Part shown: positions 20,104-29,612 of the stretch, in pieces | Position numbering within the stretch: position 1 is the stretch's first letter | Layout: each line of letters begins with the position of its first letter | Virus record (IMG/VR): IMGVR_UViG_3300046491_000283 | Location: 1-44,613 of that record | DNA: 44,613 nucleotides | From: a virus | Strand: one strand, 5' to 3' | Position numbers and translations under genes: made by a program | The notes under the pieces: model-generated | Told to the model about the DNA's origin: nothing | The model's input: only the letters and a program-made list of their open reading frames with translations | Databases searched by the model: none

Positions 20104-21383
20104 TAGCTGATTCTCTGAAAAAGGGTGGTGGCACCCGTGGAAGTGTTGTTGTTACACGTCCCGCAACAGACCCACGTACCGGGCGGCGCGCCGTAGGCGT
20201 TGCCGACATAACCATTGGTAGGCGCTGGGCGAAGGTTGGAGCCGGCCACCGCTGTGCCTGCGTTGACGGCCGAGCCAGGCTGAAAGGTGAACAGGCCAAA
20301 AGAGCCAATGTTGTACACACCGACCGAGGCGATGCCCGCCGGGAAATAGTTTGTGTAATTGACCTCGGTCAGCATTCGACCCAGGTCCAGCGAGTCGATT
20401 TGCACTCGACAGCCGGCGCCGTCCCAGCCTATCTGCACAATATTGCCTAGCTGGGCGGCGCCCCCACCTTGGCGAACCGGGGTAAACCCTAGGTTGGCCT
20501 GCTTGCCGGCCAACGTGTTGTTGGTGGCGTTCACAAACGTGGGGTAGGTGGTATTAACAAACGTGTTATAGGTCGAGGCGGCCACCGCGTCGGTGATGCC
20601 ATAACCGCCCAGGGTGGTGGCCTTGTCGGCCTTGCCCGATGGGGTGAAGTTGCCCGAGTCCCAGGGCGTATTCCCGGCAAAAACCGGCCGTGCCAACAAC
20701 GAGATAACGCCCGTTGAGCGCAGCACACTCAGGACGTTGGCGACGTACGCGCCGGCGTCGCTGAAGTTGCACAGGTTAAACGTCGTGTCCGTGTGGTTGA
20801 TCCCGAAACGGGTCAGCGTGTTGTCAGCACTGTTGAGCGCTATCGACATCCCCGCCCCTTGCGACACGGCCGACATAGCCTGGCGCAGCAACAAAGGAAC
20901 CGACAGGTCGAACACGCTGCTTTTAACGCTCCACAGCGTGGTGCCGGCCTTGTTGAGCAACGACAATGTGCCGTCGGCGTTGTTGATCAGCCGGACGTTG
21001 TAGTCGGCCGCGTCGCTGCCAAAGTGAAAGTCTAAGTAAGGCGTCGGCCCGGACAGTTCCACACCCGTCAGCGATGGACTGGTGCCGGTCTTAACCAGGG
21101 TGGTGGGCACGTTGGTGATCTTCGACCAATCCACGGTCGCCAGCTTGCTGATCAGCGCCGGGATGGCCTTCGACAACTGGGTGTAATCGGATTTGCTGGG
21201 TGTCAGGCCCGCCGCTACCACCAGGTTGATGAATTCCATCATCAGCATGTTCATGAATTCGGCCGGCAGGATCGTCGCCGGAATCCCCTTGGCCGGGTCG
21301 CCGTCCACGAAATAGCCTGGCGTCTTCGCTGACGAAGGCGCCGGCAGGTTCTGAGACGACGTGTCGTTATCGATTTGAAACAT
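20103..21383 (-). CDS. Tail fibre protein
   Basis: A 426-residue protein starting MFQIDNDTSSQNLPAPSSAK, with the conserved N-terminal region of Mu-like and Pseudomonas phage fibres (YFVDGDPAKGIPATILPAEF, then DYTQLSKAI). The middle is repetitive beta-type sequence and the C-terminus (residues 320-426) is Gly and Cys-rich (GTWVCCGTCNNNTSTG), likely the receptor-binding tip. Start 21383 follows AAGG; a longer frame to 21488 would run into the gp48-like gene. It should decide host range. Confidence 0.85.
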   Translation of the reverse strand: MFQIDNDTSSQNLPAPSSAKTPGYFVDGDPAKGIPATILPAEFMNMLMMEFINLVVAAGLTPSKSDYTQLSKAIPALISKLATVDWSKITNVPTTLVKTGTSPSLTGVELSGPTPYLDFHFGSDAADYNVRLINNADGTLSLLNKAGTTLWSVKSSVFDLSVPLLLRQAMSAVSQGAGMSIALNSADNTLTRFGINHTDTTFNLCNFSDAGAYVANVLSVLRSTGVISLLARPVFAGNTPWDSGNFTPSGKADKATTLGGYGITDAVAASTYNTFVNTTYPTFVNATNNTLAGKQANLGFTPVRQGGGAAQLGNIVQIGWDGAGCRVQIDSLDLGRMLTEVNYTNYFPAGIASVGVYNIGSFGLFTFQPGSAVNAGTAVAGSNLRPAPTNGYVGNAYGAPPGTWVCCGTCNNNTSTGATTLFQRIS

Positions 21384-21393
21384 CGGGGGGACC

Positions 21394-21990
21394 TTACAGG
21401 TAGTGGAATTGAAGGATGGAATGCGCCGGCGCAATGTCGCGCAGCTCGCATTCGAGGACCGCATTGCCCCAGCTGGCCAGGGGTTCACCCATGGCCGCAG
21501 CGCCAGTGCGAAAGCGCGTGATGGTGTTAACCGGCGCTTCGATGGCCCAGGTGTTCAGCCAGTCAACGCCGCCGAGCTGTTGCCCCATGGCGTTCTGACC
21601 GACCCGAAACGGGCTGTATTGCTTGACCTTGATCGCGTAGCCCAGGCCGGCGGCGTACGTCTCAAAATCGCTGACCGACTGGCCGCCGGCACTGGCAAAT
21701 CGCGCGACTACCTGGGCACGGCGGGCTTGCAGAGTGGGGGCGACGCCGGCGCACGGATCCGGCAGGCCCAGCGTCGCCTCCCACTCAGGCAGCAGGTTGA
21801 TCGAGCTGGCCGGAAACCCGTCGTTGAGAAGGTCCACAGCGCTGTCGCTACTGCGCCGAAAGGTCTGCGCGTAACAGCCCAGGGCCTGCATTTGCACGCT
21901 GTCCGGCTCGCGGCTCCAGGCGCGACCAGGTGGCAACAAATTGGCCAGGGCGCGGGTGTAGTCGGCATCGGAAAAAAGGGGATCAACCAT
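21394..21990 (-). CDS. Mu gp48-like baseplate protein
   Basis: A 198-residue protein (YmfQ/DUF2313 type) starting with DYTRALANLLPPGRAWSREP and containing LLPEWEATLGLPDPC, the usual family signatures. In Mu-like tails it belongs to the baseplate wedge and lies between the gp47 protein and the fibres, as here. Confidence 0.85.
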   Translation of the reverse strand: MVDPLFSDADYTRALANLLPPGRAWSREPDSVQMQALGCYAQTFRRSSDSAVDLLNDGFPASSINLLPEWEATLGLPDPCAGVAPTLQARRAQVVARFASAGGQSVSDFETYAAGLGYAIKVKQYSPFRVGQNAMGQQLGGVDWLNTWAIEAPVNTITRFRTGAAAMGEPLASWGNAVLECELRDIAPAHSILQFHYL

Positions 21991-23110
21991 AGGTCACCGG
22001 CCCCAGGGTCGGCAGGTAACCCAACTGGTTGGCGATGTTGCCTTGCGGGCTGGTGATCACGAATCCCTGGGTGCCGGCAATCGCCGCGATAGCCGACTCA
22101 ATCGACGACAGGTCGACGCTGGAGCCGTCATCCAGTGGGGCGCCCTCGTCGAGCATCACCTGGGCGATGGCCTGGGCGATGGCCTGGCGCATGCTGGTGG
22201 GGGCCGTGGCCAGGCCGGTGATGGTAAAGGGCACCGGCGACGGATCCGGCGCACAGGTGTAGACCATGGCCGTGACTGGCTGGACCTTAAAGATTTCGTT
22301 GGCAATGGCCAGCTGATTGCCCTGGGCGACACTGGCGGCCGTGGCGCGGTTATCGAGTGCCGACAGCCCATCACGACCGACGGGGAAGCCGTTGGACGCG
22401 GCGTTCACCGCGTCCAACATCACATAGACCACCACCGTGCCGGGGCCGGCGCCCAGGGGCTTGACCCAGGCGCGGGTGACGCCCGTGGCATTCAAGGCCC
22501 ACAACGTGTAATCGTCCTGGGCACCGCCGCGCGCCTTGGCCTGGTAGGCGGCCAGCATGCGGTTGCGAAAGGAGGGGTCTTTCTCGACTTCGTCGCCCAG
22601 CTCGACCAGGGCCGTCACCGCGCCCGTGGACTGAATGCCGTCCACCACGTCGGCCAGCACCACCAGGGTGCCGGCTTCGGCGTTGGCGGCCGTGCCCGAC
22701 TCACTTGCCAGGATCTCGACCGACAACGTGCCGTCACCGGCAACGGTCGCCTCGGCGGCGGTGGTGTAGTAAACCCCATCGCTGCGCGCCACCTGGGTGC
22801 CGGCGGCCAGGACCTTGCCGACGACCCCCATAAACGTCGCGCGTAGCCTGGCGAACGTGGCAGGCTCTCGATAGACCTGTTTCAGCGCGGCCCAGGCTTC
22901 CAGGATTTCGCCGGTTGCGGTGTAGGGCGTCGCCTGCTTGGCGATCCAGGCCAAATACCCATAGTGCTGGTGGGAAAGGCCGGCGACGCTGGTGCCCAAA
23001 ATGCCCAGGTTAGAAAACCGCAACAGGCCGTCGACCGTTTTAAGCCCCGCCGTCAGGTCAGACGCAACCTGCGCGCGCAGCTCGGACAGGGCCGGGCGTG
23101 GATATGGCAT
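21983..23110 (-). CDS. Baseplate J-like protein (Mu gp47 type)
   Basis: A 375-residue baseplate wedge protein. It starts PYPRPALSELRAQVASDLTA and has the typical J-like pieces VARSDGVYYTTAAEATVAGD, then DPSFRNRMLAAYQAKARGGA and NATGVTRAWVKP. It polymerises around the hub in contractile tails. A strong terminator lies just upstream of its start (23128-23150). Confidence 0.9.
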   Translation of the reverse strand: MPYPRPALSELRAQVASDLTAGLKTVDGLLRFSNLGILGTSVAGLSHQHYGYLAWIAKQATPYTATGEILEAWAALKQVYREPATFARLRATFMGVVGKVLAAGTQVARSDGVYYTTAAEATVAGDGTLSVEILASESGTAANAEAGTLVVLADVVDGIQSTGAVTALVELGDEVEKDPSFRNRMLAAYQAKARGGAQDDYTLWALNATGVTRAWVKPLGAGPGTVVVYVMLDAVNAASNGFPVGRDGLSALDNRATAASVAQGNQLAIANEIFKVQPVTAMVYTCAPDPSPVPFTITGLATAPTSMRQAIAQAIAQVMLDEGAPLDDGSSVDLSSIESAIAAIAGTQGFVITSPQGNIANQLGYLPTLGPVTYG

Positions 23111-23127
23111 AGAAGAAACTCCAGGCG

Positions 23128-23150
23128 AAAAAAAACCGCCGTCAGGCGGT
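23128..23150 (-). terminator. Intrinsic terminator within the late operon, before gp47-like gene
   Basis: On the minus strand ACCGCC-TGAC-GGCGGT is followed by eight T. It lies between the gp46-like and gp47-like genes, in the direction of late transcription. Confidence 0.8.
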
Positions 23151-23169
23151 CGTGATGCGGGGGGATGAA

Positions 23170-23613
23170 TCAGCTGAATTGACTCCAGGCCCAGCCGTAG
23201 CGGTAGGACTGGGCGCCGGCTTTACGCGTGACGGTCACGTTTAGCACCAGGGTTTTGCTGCCGTCAGGGGTGGCCGTGACGGTCACGGCCTCGGCCACCT
23301 TGTCGTCGATCAGCCATTGCAACGCCTCCTTGGCGTAGATAACGGCGAGCTTGGCCACCTCATCACTGAGGATCGAGCGCGACAGCAACCACAGCCGCGA
23401 CCCCAGCGGCACGTCCTGATCGAGGTCGCCCCACCATCCGCGCCGATCAGTGCCGCCGTCAGGCAATACGTCGTCGGCATTGGCCTGGCGATCCGAAAAC
23501 AGGCTCAGCAATAGCGCCGTGCTTAGGTCGTCCGCGCTGGCCAGCGCGCCGTCGGCAATTAGCCAATCGCCGCTGCCCGTCGAAGCGATCCAGACCGTTT
23601 TGATATCACTCAT
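23170..23613 (-). CDS. Mu gp46-like baseplate protein (GpW/gp25 type)
   Basis: A 147-residue protein of the phage GP46 family, with [20 protein letters not shown] and [12 protein letters not shown], which are the family marks. It should be a baseplate wedge part that contacts the sheath. It overlaps the spike gene by an ATGA junction. Confidence 0.85.
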   Translation of the reverse strand: MSDIKTVWIASTGSGDWLIADGALASADDLSTALLLSLFSDRQANADDVLPDGGTDRRGWWGDLDQDVPLGSRLWLLSRSILSDEVAKLAVIYAKEALQWLIDDKVAEAVTVTATPDGSKTLVLNVTVTRKAGAQSYRYGWAWSQFS

Positions 23614-24191
23614 TGCTGTTGACTCGGCGCCGGGCCGCCCCCGTGGTTATGGCCGTCGTAGATCGCGCGATCCGCCGCCATGGTGCGCACACTGTCGCGA
23701 ATATCGCCGCCGGCCTCGATGTCGCCACTGACCTTGAGCACGGGCGTATTCATCACCACCGAATCACTGGCGTTGATGGTCACCACCGTGGCGTTGTTGA
23801 CCGTCACCGGCGTGCCCTGGGCCTCGACCACGATCCCGCCGGCACTGGTCAGGTACACCGACTTGCCCCACAGGTCGTACAGCTGGCTTTCGCCCTCGAC
23901 CAGGCCACGCGGGCGCGACGCCTGGTGACCACTGGCGATCACCACCCCGTCGGCACGGTTGCCGGCGGCAAACACGGCCACCACGTCAGAGCCGACCGGG
24001 GGCCGGGAGGCGTGACCGAACTCGCCCAGGCGCGGCGTCCCGTCGCGGGTTTCCAGCTGGCCGAGGCGCACTTGCAGGGTTTGCACGTTGCCGGTGTCGT
24101 TGCTGTAGGTGATCCGGCCTCGCCCGACGGCCAGCTGGACGCGGCGCCAGATCCGCGACAACTGGCCGCCCATTTCAGTTGTTGAGCCCAT
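23610..24191 (-). CDS. Mu gp45-like tail spike/baseplate protein
   Basis: A 193-residue protein. The N-terminal OB-like part ([40 protein letters not shown]) and the C-terminal repetitive beta part ([34 protein letters not shown]) fit the Mu gp45/gpV membrane-piercing spike. It overlaps the hub gene by 17 bases. Confidence 0.85.
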   Translation of the reverse strand: MGSTTEMGGQLSRIWRRVQLAVGRGRITYSNDTGNVQTLQVRLGQLETRDGTPRLGEFGHASRPPVGSDVVAVFAAGNRADGVVIASGHQASRPRGLVEGESQLYDLWGKSVYLTSAGGIVVEAQGTPVTVNNATVVTINASDSVVMNTPVLKVSGDIEAGGDIRDSVRTMAADRAIYDGHNHGGGPAPSQQQ

Positions 24192-25263
24192 GGGAAAACT
24201 CGAGAGGCCCCGGCTGCAGTTGCACCGGTTGCGGGGTGAAGGCGCTAGGCGCCATAAGGGTCAGCTCGGCATGATGGCCTTCTTCGGTCAGGGAAAACGT
24301 GACCTCGGATAACAACAGCATGTCGCCTGGGAATTTGAGGGTAGGCAGCTCGACGGGTACGTACGTATTGGGCGTCCAGAGCACGCCCGCCGAGTCGCGC
24401 CAGGAGTCGCAAACGACGCGTACGACCTGGCTGCGCCCGTGACGCCGGGATGCCTCCCACAGCGTGCGCTGCTTGACGAGGTCCACGCCGCCACCGGCCG
24501 CCTCGGCGATCAGGATCAGCCGCCGATGCCGCTGGCAATTCGGATCGGTCGTGCTGTAGATCAGATTGCCGGTATCGCCCACGTCGCCCAGGACATCCAT
24601 CGACTGCAACAGCGCATCGTAATTGCTGTAGATCCCGTCGGCCGAATTCTCGACCCATGCGCTTTCGACGTTGACGCCTTCGATCAAGCCACCCGAGGCA
24701 TAGGTAAGATTGCTGCCGACGCGGCTTAAAAACAGACTGCCCTCGGGCGTGTCGTAGGCCAGCACCGCCGAATAGCGGCTGATTCGCTCGATGATTTCGA
24801 ACGCGCTTTCCCCGTTCAACAGGTTGAATCGCGGGATCACCGGCAGGTCGTCGACATCGCTATACACCGGAATGCCTTCGCCCTCGATGCCGTAGACCGA
24901 CGCCAGTTTTTTCGCGATCACCAAGGCATTTGCCCCGCTGATTTGCCCACCAGGCCACTCGGCCGCGCAGTCGACCAGGTCCGCGCATTTAGACCGTCCG
25001 GTTAGGCGGATCCAGTGCGACGCCTTGGAGAATCCCGGGATCATCTTGTCGATGTAGCCGTTTAGCACCAGGTCATCGCCGATCAGGATTTGCGTCGGGT
25101 CGCCTTGCTTGGCGACCACCGCATTGACGGTGCCCGGGGTCACGTCCGACATGCCCACGTTAAAGTCGCTGGGCAATCGCTCGATGCCCCGGGTAATCCT
25201 TACGTCGGTCCAGCCGCTTAACTGTTGCCCACCGGCAACCACGACCACGTCGTTATCAAACAT
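24175..25263 (-). CDS. Mu gp44-like baseplate hub protein
   Basis: A 362-residue protein of the gpP/gp44 hub family (T4 gp27-like fold). It starts [20 protein letters not shown] and has [35 protein letters not shown]. The hub connects the tube end with the spike encoded next. Confidence 0.85.
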   Translation of the reverse strand: MFDNDVVVVAGGQQLSGWTDVRITRGIERLPSDFNVGMSDVTPGTVNAVVAKQGDPTQILIGDDLVLNGYIDKMIPGFSKASHWIRLTGRSKCADLVDCAAEWPGGQISGANALVIAKKLASVYGIEGEGIPVYSDVDDLPVIPRFNLLNGESAFEIIERISRYSAVLAYDTPEGSLFLSRVGSNLTYASGGLIEGVNVESAWVENSADGIYSNYDALLQSMDVLGDVGDTGNLIYSTTDPNCQRHRRLILIAEAAGGGVDLVKQRTLWEASRRHGRSQVVRVVCDSWRDSAGVLWTPNTYVPVELPTLKFPGDMLLLSEVTFSLTEEGHHAELTLMAPSAFTPQPVQLQPGPLEFSHGLNN

Positions 25264-25285
25264 GAGGCATTTCCAGAAAGGCGCG

Positions 25286-26716
25286 TCAGCTGCTCAGCGC
25301 GCGAAAACTCGACGGCATGAACGCCGGGTGAATGGGGTCCGCGACACCGATCAGCTCATCCGAACGTGTCGTGTCCTGGTACAGCCGATTCGCCAGGACC
25401 AGGGAGGGCAGGCTGTCGCGCAGGGTGAACACTTCCAGCGGCGCCAGGCTGGCCCCGCGCGCGTCCAGGTCCTGCACCACGGCCTGGCGCAAATCACGCA
25501 GGCTGCCATAGGTGGCGTCGTCGCCCATGTCGCCGGCGATCAGCATTTCCGCCTCAATGAACGCCACCACCGTGTTACGCACACTGATCGCGTCATCGTA
25601 GGAGGTCGGCACATAGGCGTTAGCGGCTTTGGCCAGCTGGCCGATGGCGGCCCGGCGCAACAGCGCGGCGGTCACGTATTGGGCCACTGTCTTAGCCTGG
25701 CCAATCTGTGAGGTGCTGGCATAGTCGGTCGTGGTGAAGCTGGCCAACTGCGACAACAGGCGAATCTTATCCGCCGGCGCCGCGATCCCAGCCGCCACCG
25801 TGGCGACCAGGGATTGGGCGGCCTGGGTGAAGGTGGCCAGCGAGCCGGCGCCGAATCCCGCCGCCGCCGTGGCCAGCGCCGTCGACGCGGTGGCCACCGC
25901 CGCCCGCTGGGCCACGCTGGCGGCAATGATGCCGGCCAGCTCGGCCGATGAATCGTGACCTTTGCGGCTTTGCTGTAGCGCGCTGGTGGTCGCCCCGCCC
26001 TTGTACCGGCCAAAGTCGCCCGACAGCAGGCTGGTCAGGCTCGACAGCTGGCTGGCATCGTGGGAAATGCGGCCGACGATTTGCTGGAAACCGGCGACAG
26101 TATCAACCACCGCATTCACCGCGGACTGGCCGGCATCGATCACCGATTCGACCATGTCCAGGGCGTCGCTGATGTACCCCTCGGCGGTCTTGATGGCCTT
26201 AAACACGGCGCTGACGTTGGCCTGGACCGACGCCACAAAATCCGCCGCCGAGTCCAGCCCCAGGGCGCTTAAAACCAGCTCTAGAAACGAGCGATGATCC
26301 GGCTTTGACGCCGGAAAAACCCGGTCGCCGGATTCGATAAACGAGAAATGCAGCTCAAAATAGCGGCCCTCGTCCCACCGCTCGACGACGGACAGGCCGC
26401 CGGCCGGCACTGACACCAGCATTTGCCCGAGGGTCGGGTGTATCAAGATGCCCGGGCCGGCCTTTTCGGCCGCCCCGATCATCAAATCCCGCTGCTCGAT
26501 CACGTCGCCGCCGTCATAGATCAGGCTGTCACTGATCAGAAACCCGACCAGGTTAACCACCCGCAAACCGCGCCCCATGTCCTCGGCGTACGGTTTGTCA
26601 CGCCCTGGGTATTCGTGGACGGCGAGACGGCGACCGAATCGCGCCTCCCCGCCCAGGACGCCAAAGCGCAGCCCGCGAAACGACGCGGGGTTCAGCTGTT
26701 TCACCCAGCCTTTCAT
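25286..26716 (-). CDS. DNA circularisation / tail protein (Mu gp43-like)
   Basis: A 476-residue protein of the DNA-circularisation family. The N-terminal domain is KQLNPASFRGLRFGVLGGEA, RFGRRLAVHEYPGRDKPYAE, then FLISDSLIYDGG; the rest is Ala-rich and helical. In Mu-like phages the gene lies between the tape measure and the hub, as here. The family name comes from Mu gene N; in practice it is a baseplate or distal tail part. Confidence 0.85.
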   Translation of the reverse strand: MKGWVKQLNPASFRGLRFGVLGGEARFGRRLAVHEYPGRDKPYAEDMGRGLRVVNLVGFLISDSLIYDGGDVIEQRDLMIGAAEKAGPGILIHPTLGQMLVSVPAGGLSVVERWDEGRYFELHFSFIESGDRVFPASKPDHRSFLELVLSALGLDSAADFVASVQANVSAVFKAIKTAEGYISDALDMVESVIDAGQSAVNAVVDTVAGFQQIVGRISHDASQLSSLTSLLSGDFGRYKGGATTSALQQSRKGHDSSAELAGIIAASVAQRAAVATASTALATAAAGFGAGSLATFTQAAQSLVATVAAGIAAPADKIRLLSQLASFTTTDYASTSQIGQAKTVAQYVTAALLRRAAIGQLAKAANAYVPTSYDDAISVRNTVVAFIEAEMLIAGDMGDDATYGSLRDLRQAVVQDLDARGASLAPLEVFTLRDSLPSLVLANRLYQDTTRSDELIGVADPIHPAFMPSSFRALSS

Positions 26717-28779
26717 GCGATAGCCCCTATACCCGAATAACCGATTTTGGAACTGACCTCGGCGCCCGTCGACGACTTGACCTTGGCCGTCACACCCGCA
26801 GGCAGACCGCTAAAGGTCAGTTCGAAGGCATGACGCTGGGGTTCGTCCTTGGCCACGCTGCTCGGCCCAGGCGGGGCGACTTGTTCCGGCGCGGCCTTGG
26901 CGCGGTCGGCTTTCAGGCCGTTTTCAATGTCGCGGATGTAGTTGCGCGTTTCCGCCGGCGCCTGGTCGAGTCCCTTTTTGTCAAGGTTGCCTTGGCCCCA
27001 GTTGTAGGCCGCCAATGCCTTGTCCAGGTCGCCGCCGTTGGCTTTCAACAGGTCCCGATACATCCGGCCCGCCGCGTCCGCCGATTCACCGAAGTTGTTC
27101 GGATCCTTGAGGCCGTATTGCTTGGCGGTCGGGTCCATAAACCCGAAATGCCCCTTGGCGCCCTTGGGCGACAACAGCGCCGCGCCTCGGCTGGATTCCT
27201 GGTTCCAGACCTTGTCTAGCAAGCCCGCAGGCAGCTGATACTTCTGCTCGATGCCGCTCAGCTGTTTTTCAGCGTCCGCCTGTTGCGGATGCAGACGGGC
27301 CATCAGCTCCGGCGAGTAACCGGCCTGGCGGCCGCTGGAAATGTCATTGGCGCGCTCTTCGATGTCCTTATCCGACGGGTTCGGCTGATAGAAATGCGTC
27401 AATTGCTGCTTGGCCAGCGCCAGGGCGGCGCCTCGGTCACCGGCCAGGGCGCGGTTTTCCAGGACGCGCGCGTCACGCTCGCCCTGGTCCTGGTCACCGG
27501 ACAAGGCCAGCGAGCTGCCCACCACCGTGGTGGCCAGCAAGCCGGCGCCCAGCAAGCCACCGCGCGCCGCTGCCGCCTCCCGCACCGCTGCCGCTTCGGC
27601 GGCGGCGGCCGTTTCCAGGGTGGCGACGCTGGCGGCCTTCGAGGCGAATTTCCAGCGCGTCAGCAGGCCGATAAAGGTCAGGATCCCGGCCCCACCGCGC
27701 ACCAGGCTTAGGCCCAAACTGCCCACGGCCACGATCAGGCCGGCATTCATCACCACACCCAGGCCAATGGCGACGGTCTTCCAGCCGCCGAGCTTGTCGA
27801 CCACCGTGCCGACGTCACCGATGAAGTCGTGTATGCCCTTGCCGACGGCCTTCCAGTCCACGCCATTGACCCAGGTGGCAAAGTCCCGCGCCCAGGCGCC
27901 TACGTCCTGGGCGATCAGCTCACGGTTTTGCACGATCCAGCCGCCCAGCTGGTCGACCAGGGGTTTAATCGCCGGGGTCAGCTGCTCGATCACCGAATTT
28001 TTAAGCCCGATCCCGGCGCCCTGGAGAAAGTCCAGGCTGTTGGCAAACTCGGTTGCCGACTTGAGCGCCGATCCCGACAGCACCAGGCCCATGGCCTCGG
28101 CGCGACTCGTCAGGCGGTCGAATGCCTCCGGCCCCTGGCGAATCAGCGGCAGCAGGCTGGTCAGGCCGAATTTCTGCGCGACCAACATTTGCTGTTGCGG
28201 GTTTTTCAGGTTGCCAATGGCGGTGGCCAGCGCCTTGAATTCGCCCGTCGCATCCATGGCCCCGTCAGACGTGCGCTTGATGCCCACGCCCAAGCGGTTG
28301 AACAGCATCAGCGCGCCGTTATCGCGGCCGAATGCGGCGTTTTCCATGGTGGTGGCCAGCCCTTGCAGGCTGTTATCCATGTCCTCAGACGACAGCCCCG
28401 CCAGGCGTGCCGCGCCCTGGAAGCGTTGCAGCTCGCCGGCATTGGCGCCGATGTTGGCCGCCGTGTTGGACGTGGACCGCCCCAGCCTGGCCCAGCCATC
28501 CGCCAGGGCAATGATCCCGGCGACTGACCCCACACCCGTGATCGCGGCCAGGGGCGCGACAATCGAGGTCACCCCCGACGCCGCCCCCCGCGCCTCGCGG
28601 CCAATGCTGCCCAGGTTCTTGCCCAGGCGCTGGAAGCCCATTTCGCGGCCCAGGCTCTTGAACGACTGGCCGACCTGTTCAAAGGGCCGGCTCAGCTGAT
28701 TGACGGCGCCGTTGACCTTGCGAAATACCGCCGTAGCGTTGTCGACGGCGTCAATCGTGATCTTGAAGCTATTGGCCAT
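26713..28779 (-). CDS. Tail tape measure protein with lytic transglycosylase domain
   Basis: A 688-residue tape measure protein: N-terminal helical part, hydrophobic segments about residues 310-380 (VAIGLGVVMNAGLIVAVGSL and ILTFIGLLTRW), an Ala-rich stretch, and near 515-650 a lysozyme-like transglycosylase domain (KVWNQESSRGAALLSPKGAK, FGFMDPTAKQYGL, ALAAYNWGQGNLDKKG) with Glu in QES as the likely catalytic residue. It sets tail length and may open the cell wall at DNA entry. It is short for a tape measure, suggesting a tail of moderate length. Starts inside the end of the frameshifted chaperone frame. Confidence 0.9.
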   Translation of the reverse strand: MANSFKITIDAVDNATAVFRKVNGAVNQLSRPFEQVGQSFKSLGREMGFQRLGKNLGSIGREARGAASGVTSIVAPLAAITGVGSVAGIIALADGWARLGRSTSNTAANIGANAGELQRFQGAARLAGLSSEDMDNSLQGLATTMENAAFGRDNGALMLFNRLGVGIKRTSDGAMDATGEFKALATAIGNLKNPQQQMLVAQKFGLTSLLPLIRQGPEAFDRLTSRAEAMGLVLSGSALKSATEFANSLDFLQGAGIGLKNSVIEQLTPAIKPLVDQLGGWIVQNRELIAQDVGAWARDFATWVNGVDWKAVGKGIHDFIGDVGTVVDKLGGWKTVAIGLGVVMNAGLIVAVGSLGLSLVRGGAGILTFIGLLTRWKFASKAASVATLETAAAAEAAAVREAAAARGGLLGAGLLATTVVGSSLALSGDQDQGERDARVLENRALAGDRGAALALAKQQLTHFYQPNPSDKDIEERANDISSGRQAGYSPELMARLHPQQADAEKQLSGIEQKYQLPAGLLDKVWNQESSRGAALLSPKGAKGHFGFMDPTAKQYGLKDPNNFGESADAAGRMYRDLLKANGGDLDKALAAYNWGQGNLDKKGLDQAPAETRNYIRDIENGLKADRAKAAPEQVAPPGPSSVAKDEPQRHAFELTFSGLPAGVTAKVKSSTGAEVSSKIGYSGIGAIA

Positions 28780-28939
28780 CGCTCTTGTTCTCGCTGATAC
28801 GGATAGATTGCTTGGCCCACCAGCTCAGCTCGCGCAGAGTCAGGGACCAGGCATCACGCGGACCCCAACCGTAGTATTTGGTCAGGTCGGCTATCAGTTC
28901 TGGCCATCCGCCGCCGTCTCGGGGCCATCCTTGAAACCC
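28769..28939 (-). CDS. -1 frame extension of the tail assembly chaperone
   Basis: After a -1 shift at the heptamer G GGT TTC (minus strand, 28939-28933) the chaperone frame continues as QGWPRDGGGWPELIADLTKY, then YGWGPRDAW and LTLRELSWWAKQS, ending at TAG 28771-28769. The YGW, AW.LTL.EL.WW pattern is the usual second half of such fused chaperones. It has no start codon of its own and overlaps the tape measure start by 11 bases. Confidence 0.75.
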   Translation of the reverse strand, partial: GFQGWPRDGGGWPELIADLTKYYGWGPRDAWSLTLRELSWWAKQSIRISENKSDGQ

Positions 28940-29187
28940 GACAGGTAGTTACTGGCGCGGTTGATGTCACGGCCGGACATCTTTTCGGCGACCAGGCGCG
29001 GGATCTTGCCAATGACCGATACCAGGGTGATCACCGACCCTACTGGGGTGTCGGCGCGCTGGGCCTGCTCCAGCTCGAACGCCATGGGTTCGCGCAGATC
29101 CACATGGGCGTAGGTGACGGCGTCGTTACCGCTGCCAATCACAATGGGTTTTCTGAATTCAAGTTTCAGCGTGTCGGACTGGTTCAT
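28894..29187 (-). CDS. Tail assembly chaperone, short form (Mu gp41-like)
   Basis: A 97-residue protein starting MNQSDTLKLEFRKPIVIGSG, then DAVTYAHVDLREPMAFELEQ, of the Mu gp41-like tail assembly chaperone family. The slippery heptamer GGGTTTC lies 13 codons before its stop and would give a longer fused form ending at 28769. Short and long chaperones act with the tape measure encoded next. Confidence 0.85.
   Translation of the reverse strand: MNQSDTLKLEFRKPIVIGSGNDAVTYAHVDLREPMAFELEQAQRADTPVGSVITLVSVIGKIPRLVAEKMSGRDINRASNYLSGFKDGPETAADGQN
28933..28939 (-). promoter_or_regulatory. Slippery heptamer for -1 ribosomal frameshift
   Basis: GGGTTTC in the codon phase G GGT TTC (X XXY YYZ). A GC-rich stretch (GATGGCCCCGAGACGGCGGC) follows and may slow the ribosome. 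Confidence 0.75.
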
Positions 29188-29555
29188 GCGGTCACCTCAG
29201 TTACGGATGGGCCTTCCCAGGACACTTCAAACGTGCCCTCGGCGGTCTTTACTTCTTGTGCGTCAATCGTCCACATGTTCCGGCCGATCACGGTTTTTCC
29301 GTTGGCCAGGCCCAGCACGACGGTTTCGTTGGTCATGGCGTTGATGTCGGCCACGGTCAGGTCGCCGCTGTCGCGCAAGGTCCCGGAAATCTTCCCGGGC
29401 TTTGGCATTTCGGAGAAACCGTGAACGCCATCCTGGCCGCTTTTCGTCTCGCGCTTGACCGACGACGGGTCGTAGGACAGGTCGCCCACCAGCATGTAGT
29501 TTTTGCCGTTTACGGTGATGTTGGCCGTACCGGCGAGAAGGTTTTTGCTACCCAT
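29184..29555 (-). CDS. Tail tube protein (Mu gpM-like)
   Basis: A 123-residue protein starting MGSKNLLAGTANITVNGKNY, with GDLSYDPSSVKRETKSGQDG and TLRDSGDLTVADINAMT, which fit the Mu-type tail tube family. It forms the inner tube under the sheath; the sheath gene is directly upstream. A terminator separates the two. Confidence 0.9.
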   Translation of the reverse strand: MGSKNLLAGTANITVNGKNYMLVGDLSYDPSSVKRETKSGQDGVHGFSEMPKPGKISGTLRDSGDLTVADINAMTNETVVLGLANGKTVIGRNMWTIDAQEVKTAEGTFEVSWEGPSVTEVTA

Positions 29556-29567
29556 TTTTTAAGGTCC

Positions 29568-29594
29568 AAAAAAAGCCACCCGCGTGGGGTGGCT
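29568..29594 (-). terminator. Intrinsic terminator between sheath and tube genes
   Basis: Minus strand: AGCCACCC, 5-base loop, GGGTGGCT, then seven T. It lies between the sheath stop and the tube start. Confidence 0.85.
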
Positions 29595-29612
29595 GGGGTG
29601 GAACAGAAGGGG

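Noticed and set aside
27410-28699. 429-codon rightward frame opposite the tape measure gene
   Set aside because: It is antisense to a well-supported tape measure protein, has low-complexity composition and no ribosome site; long antisense frames are common in GC-rich DNA.
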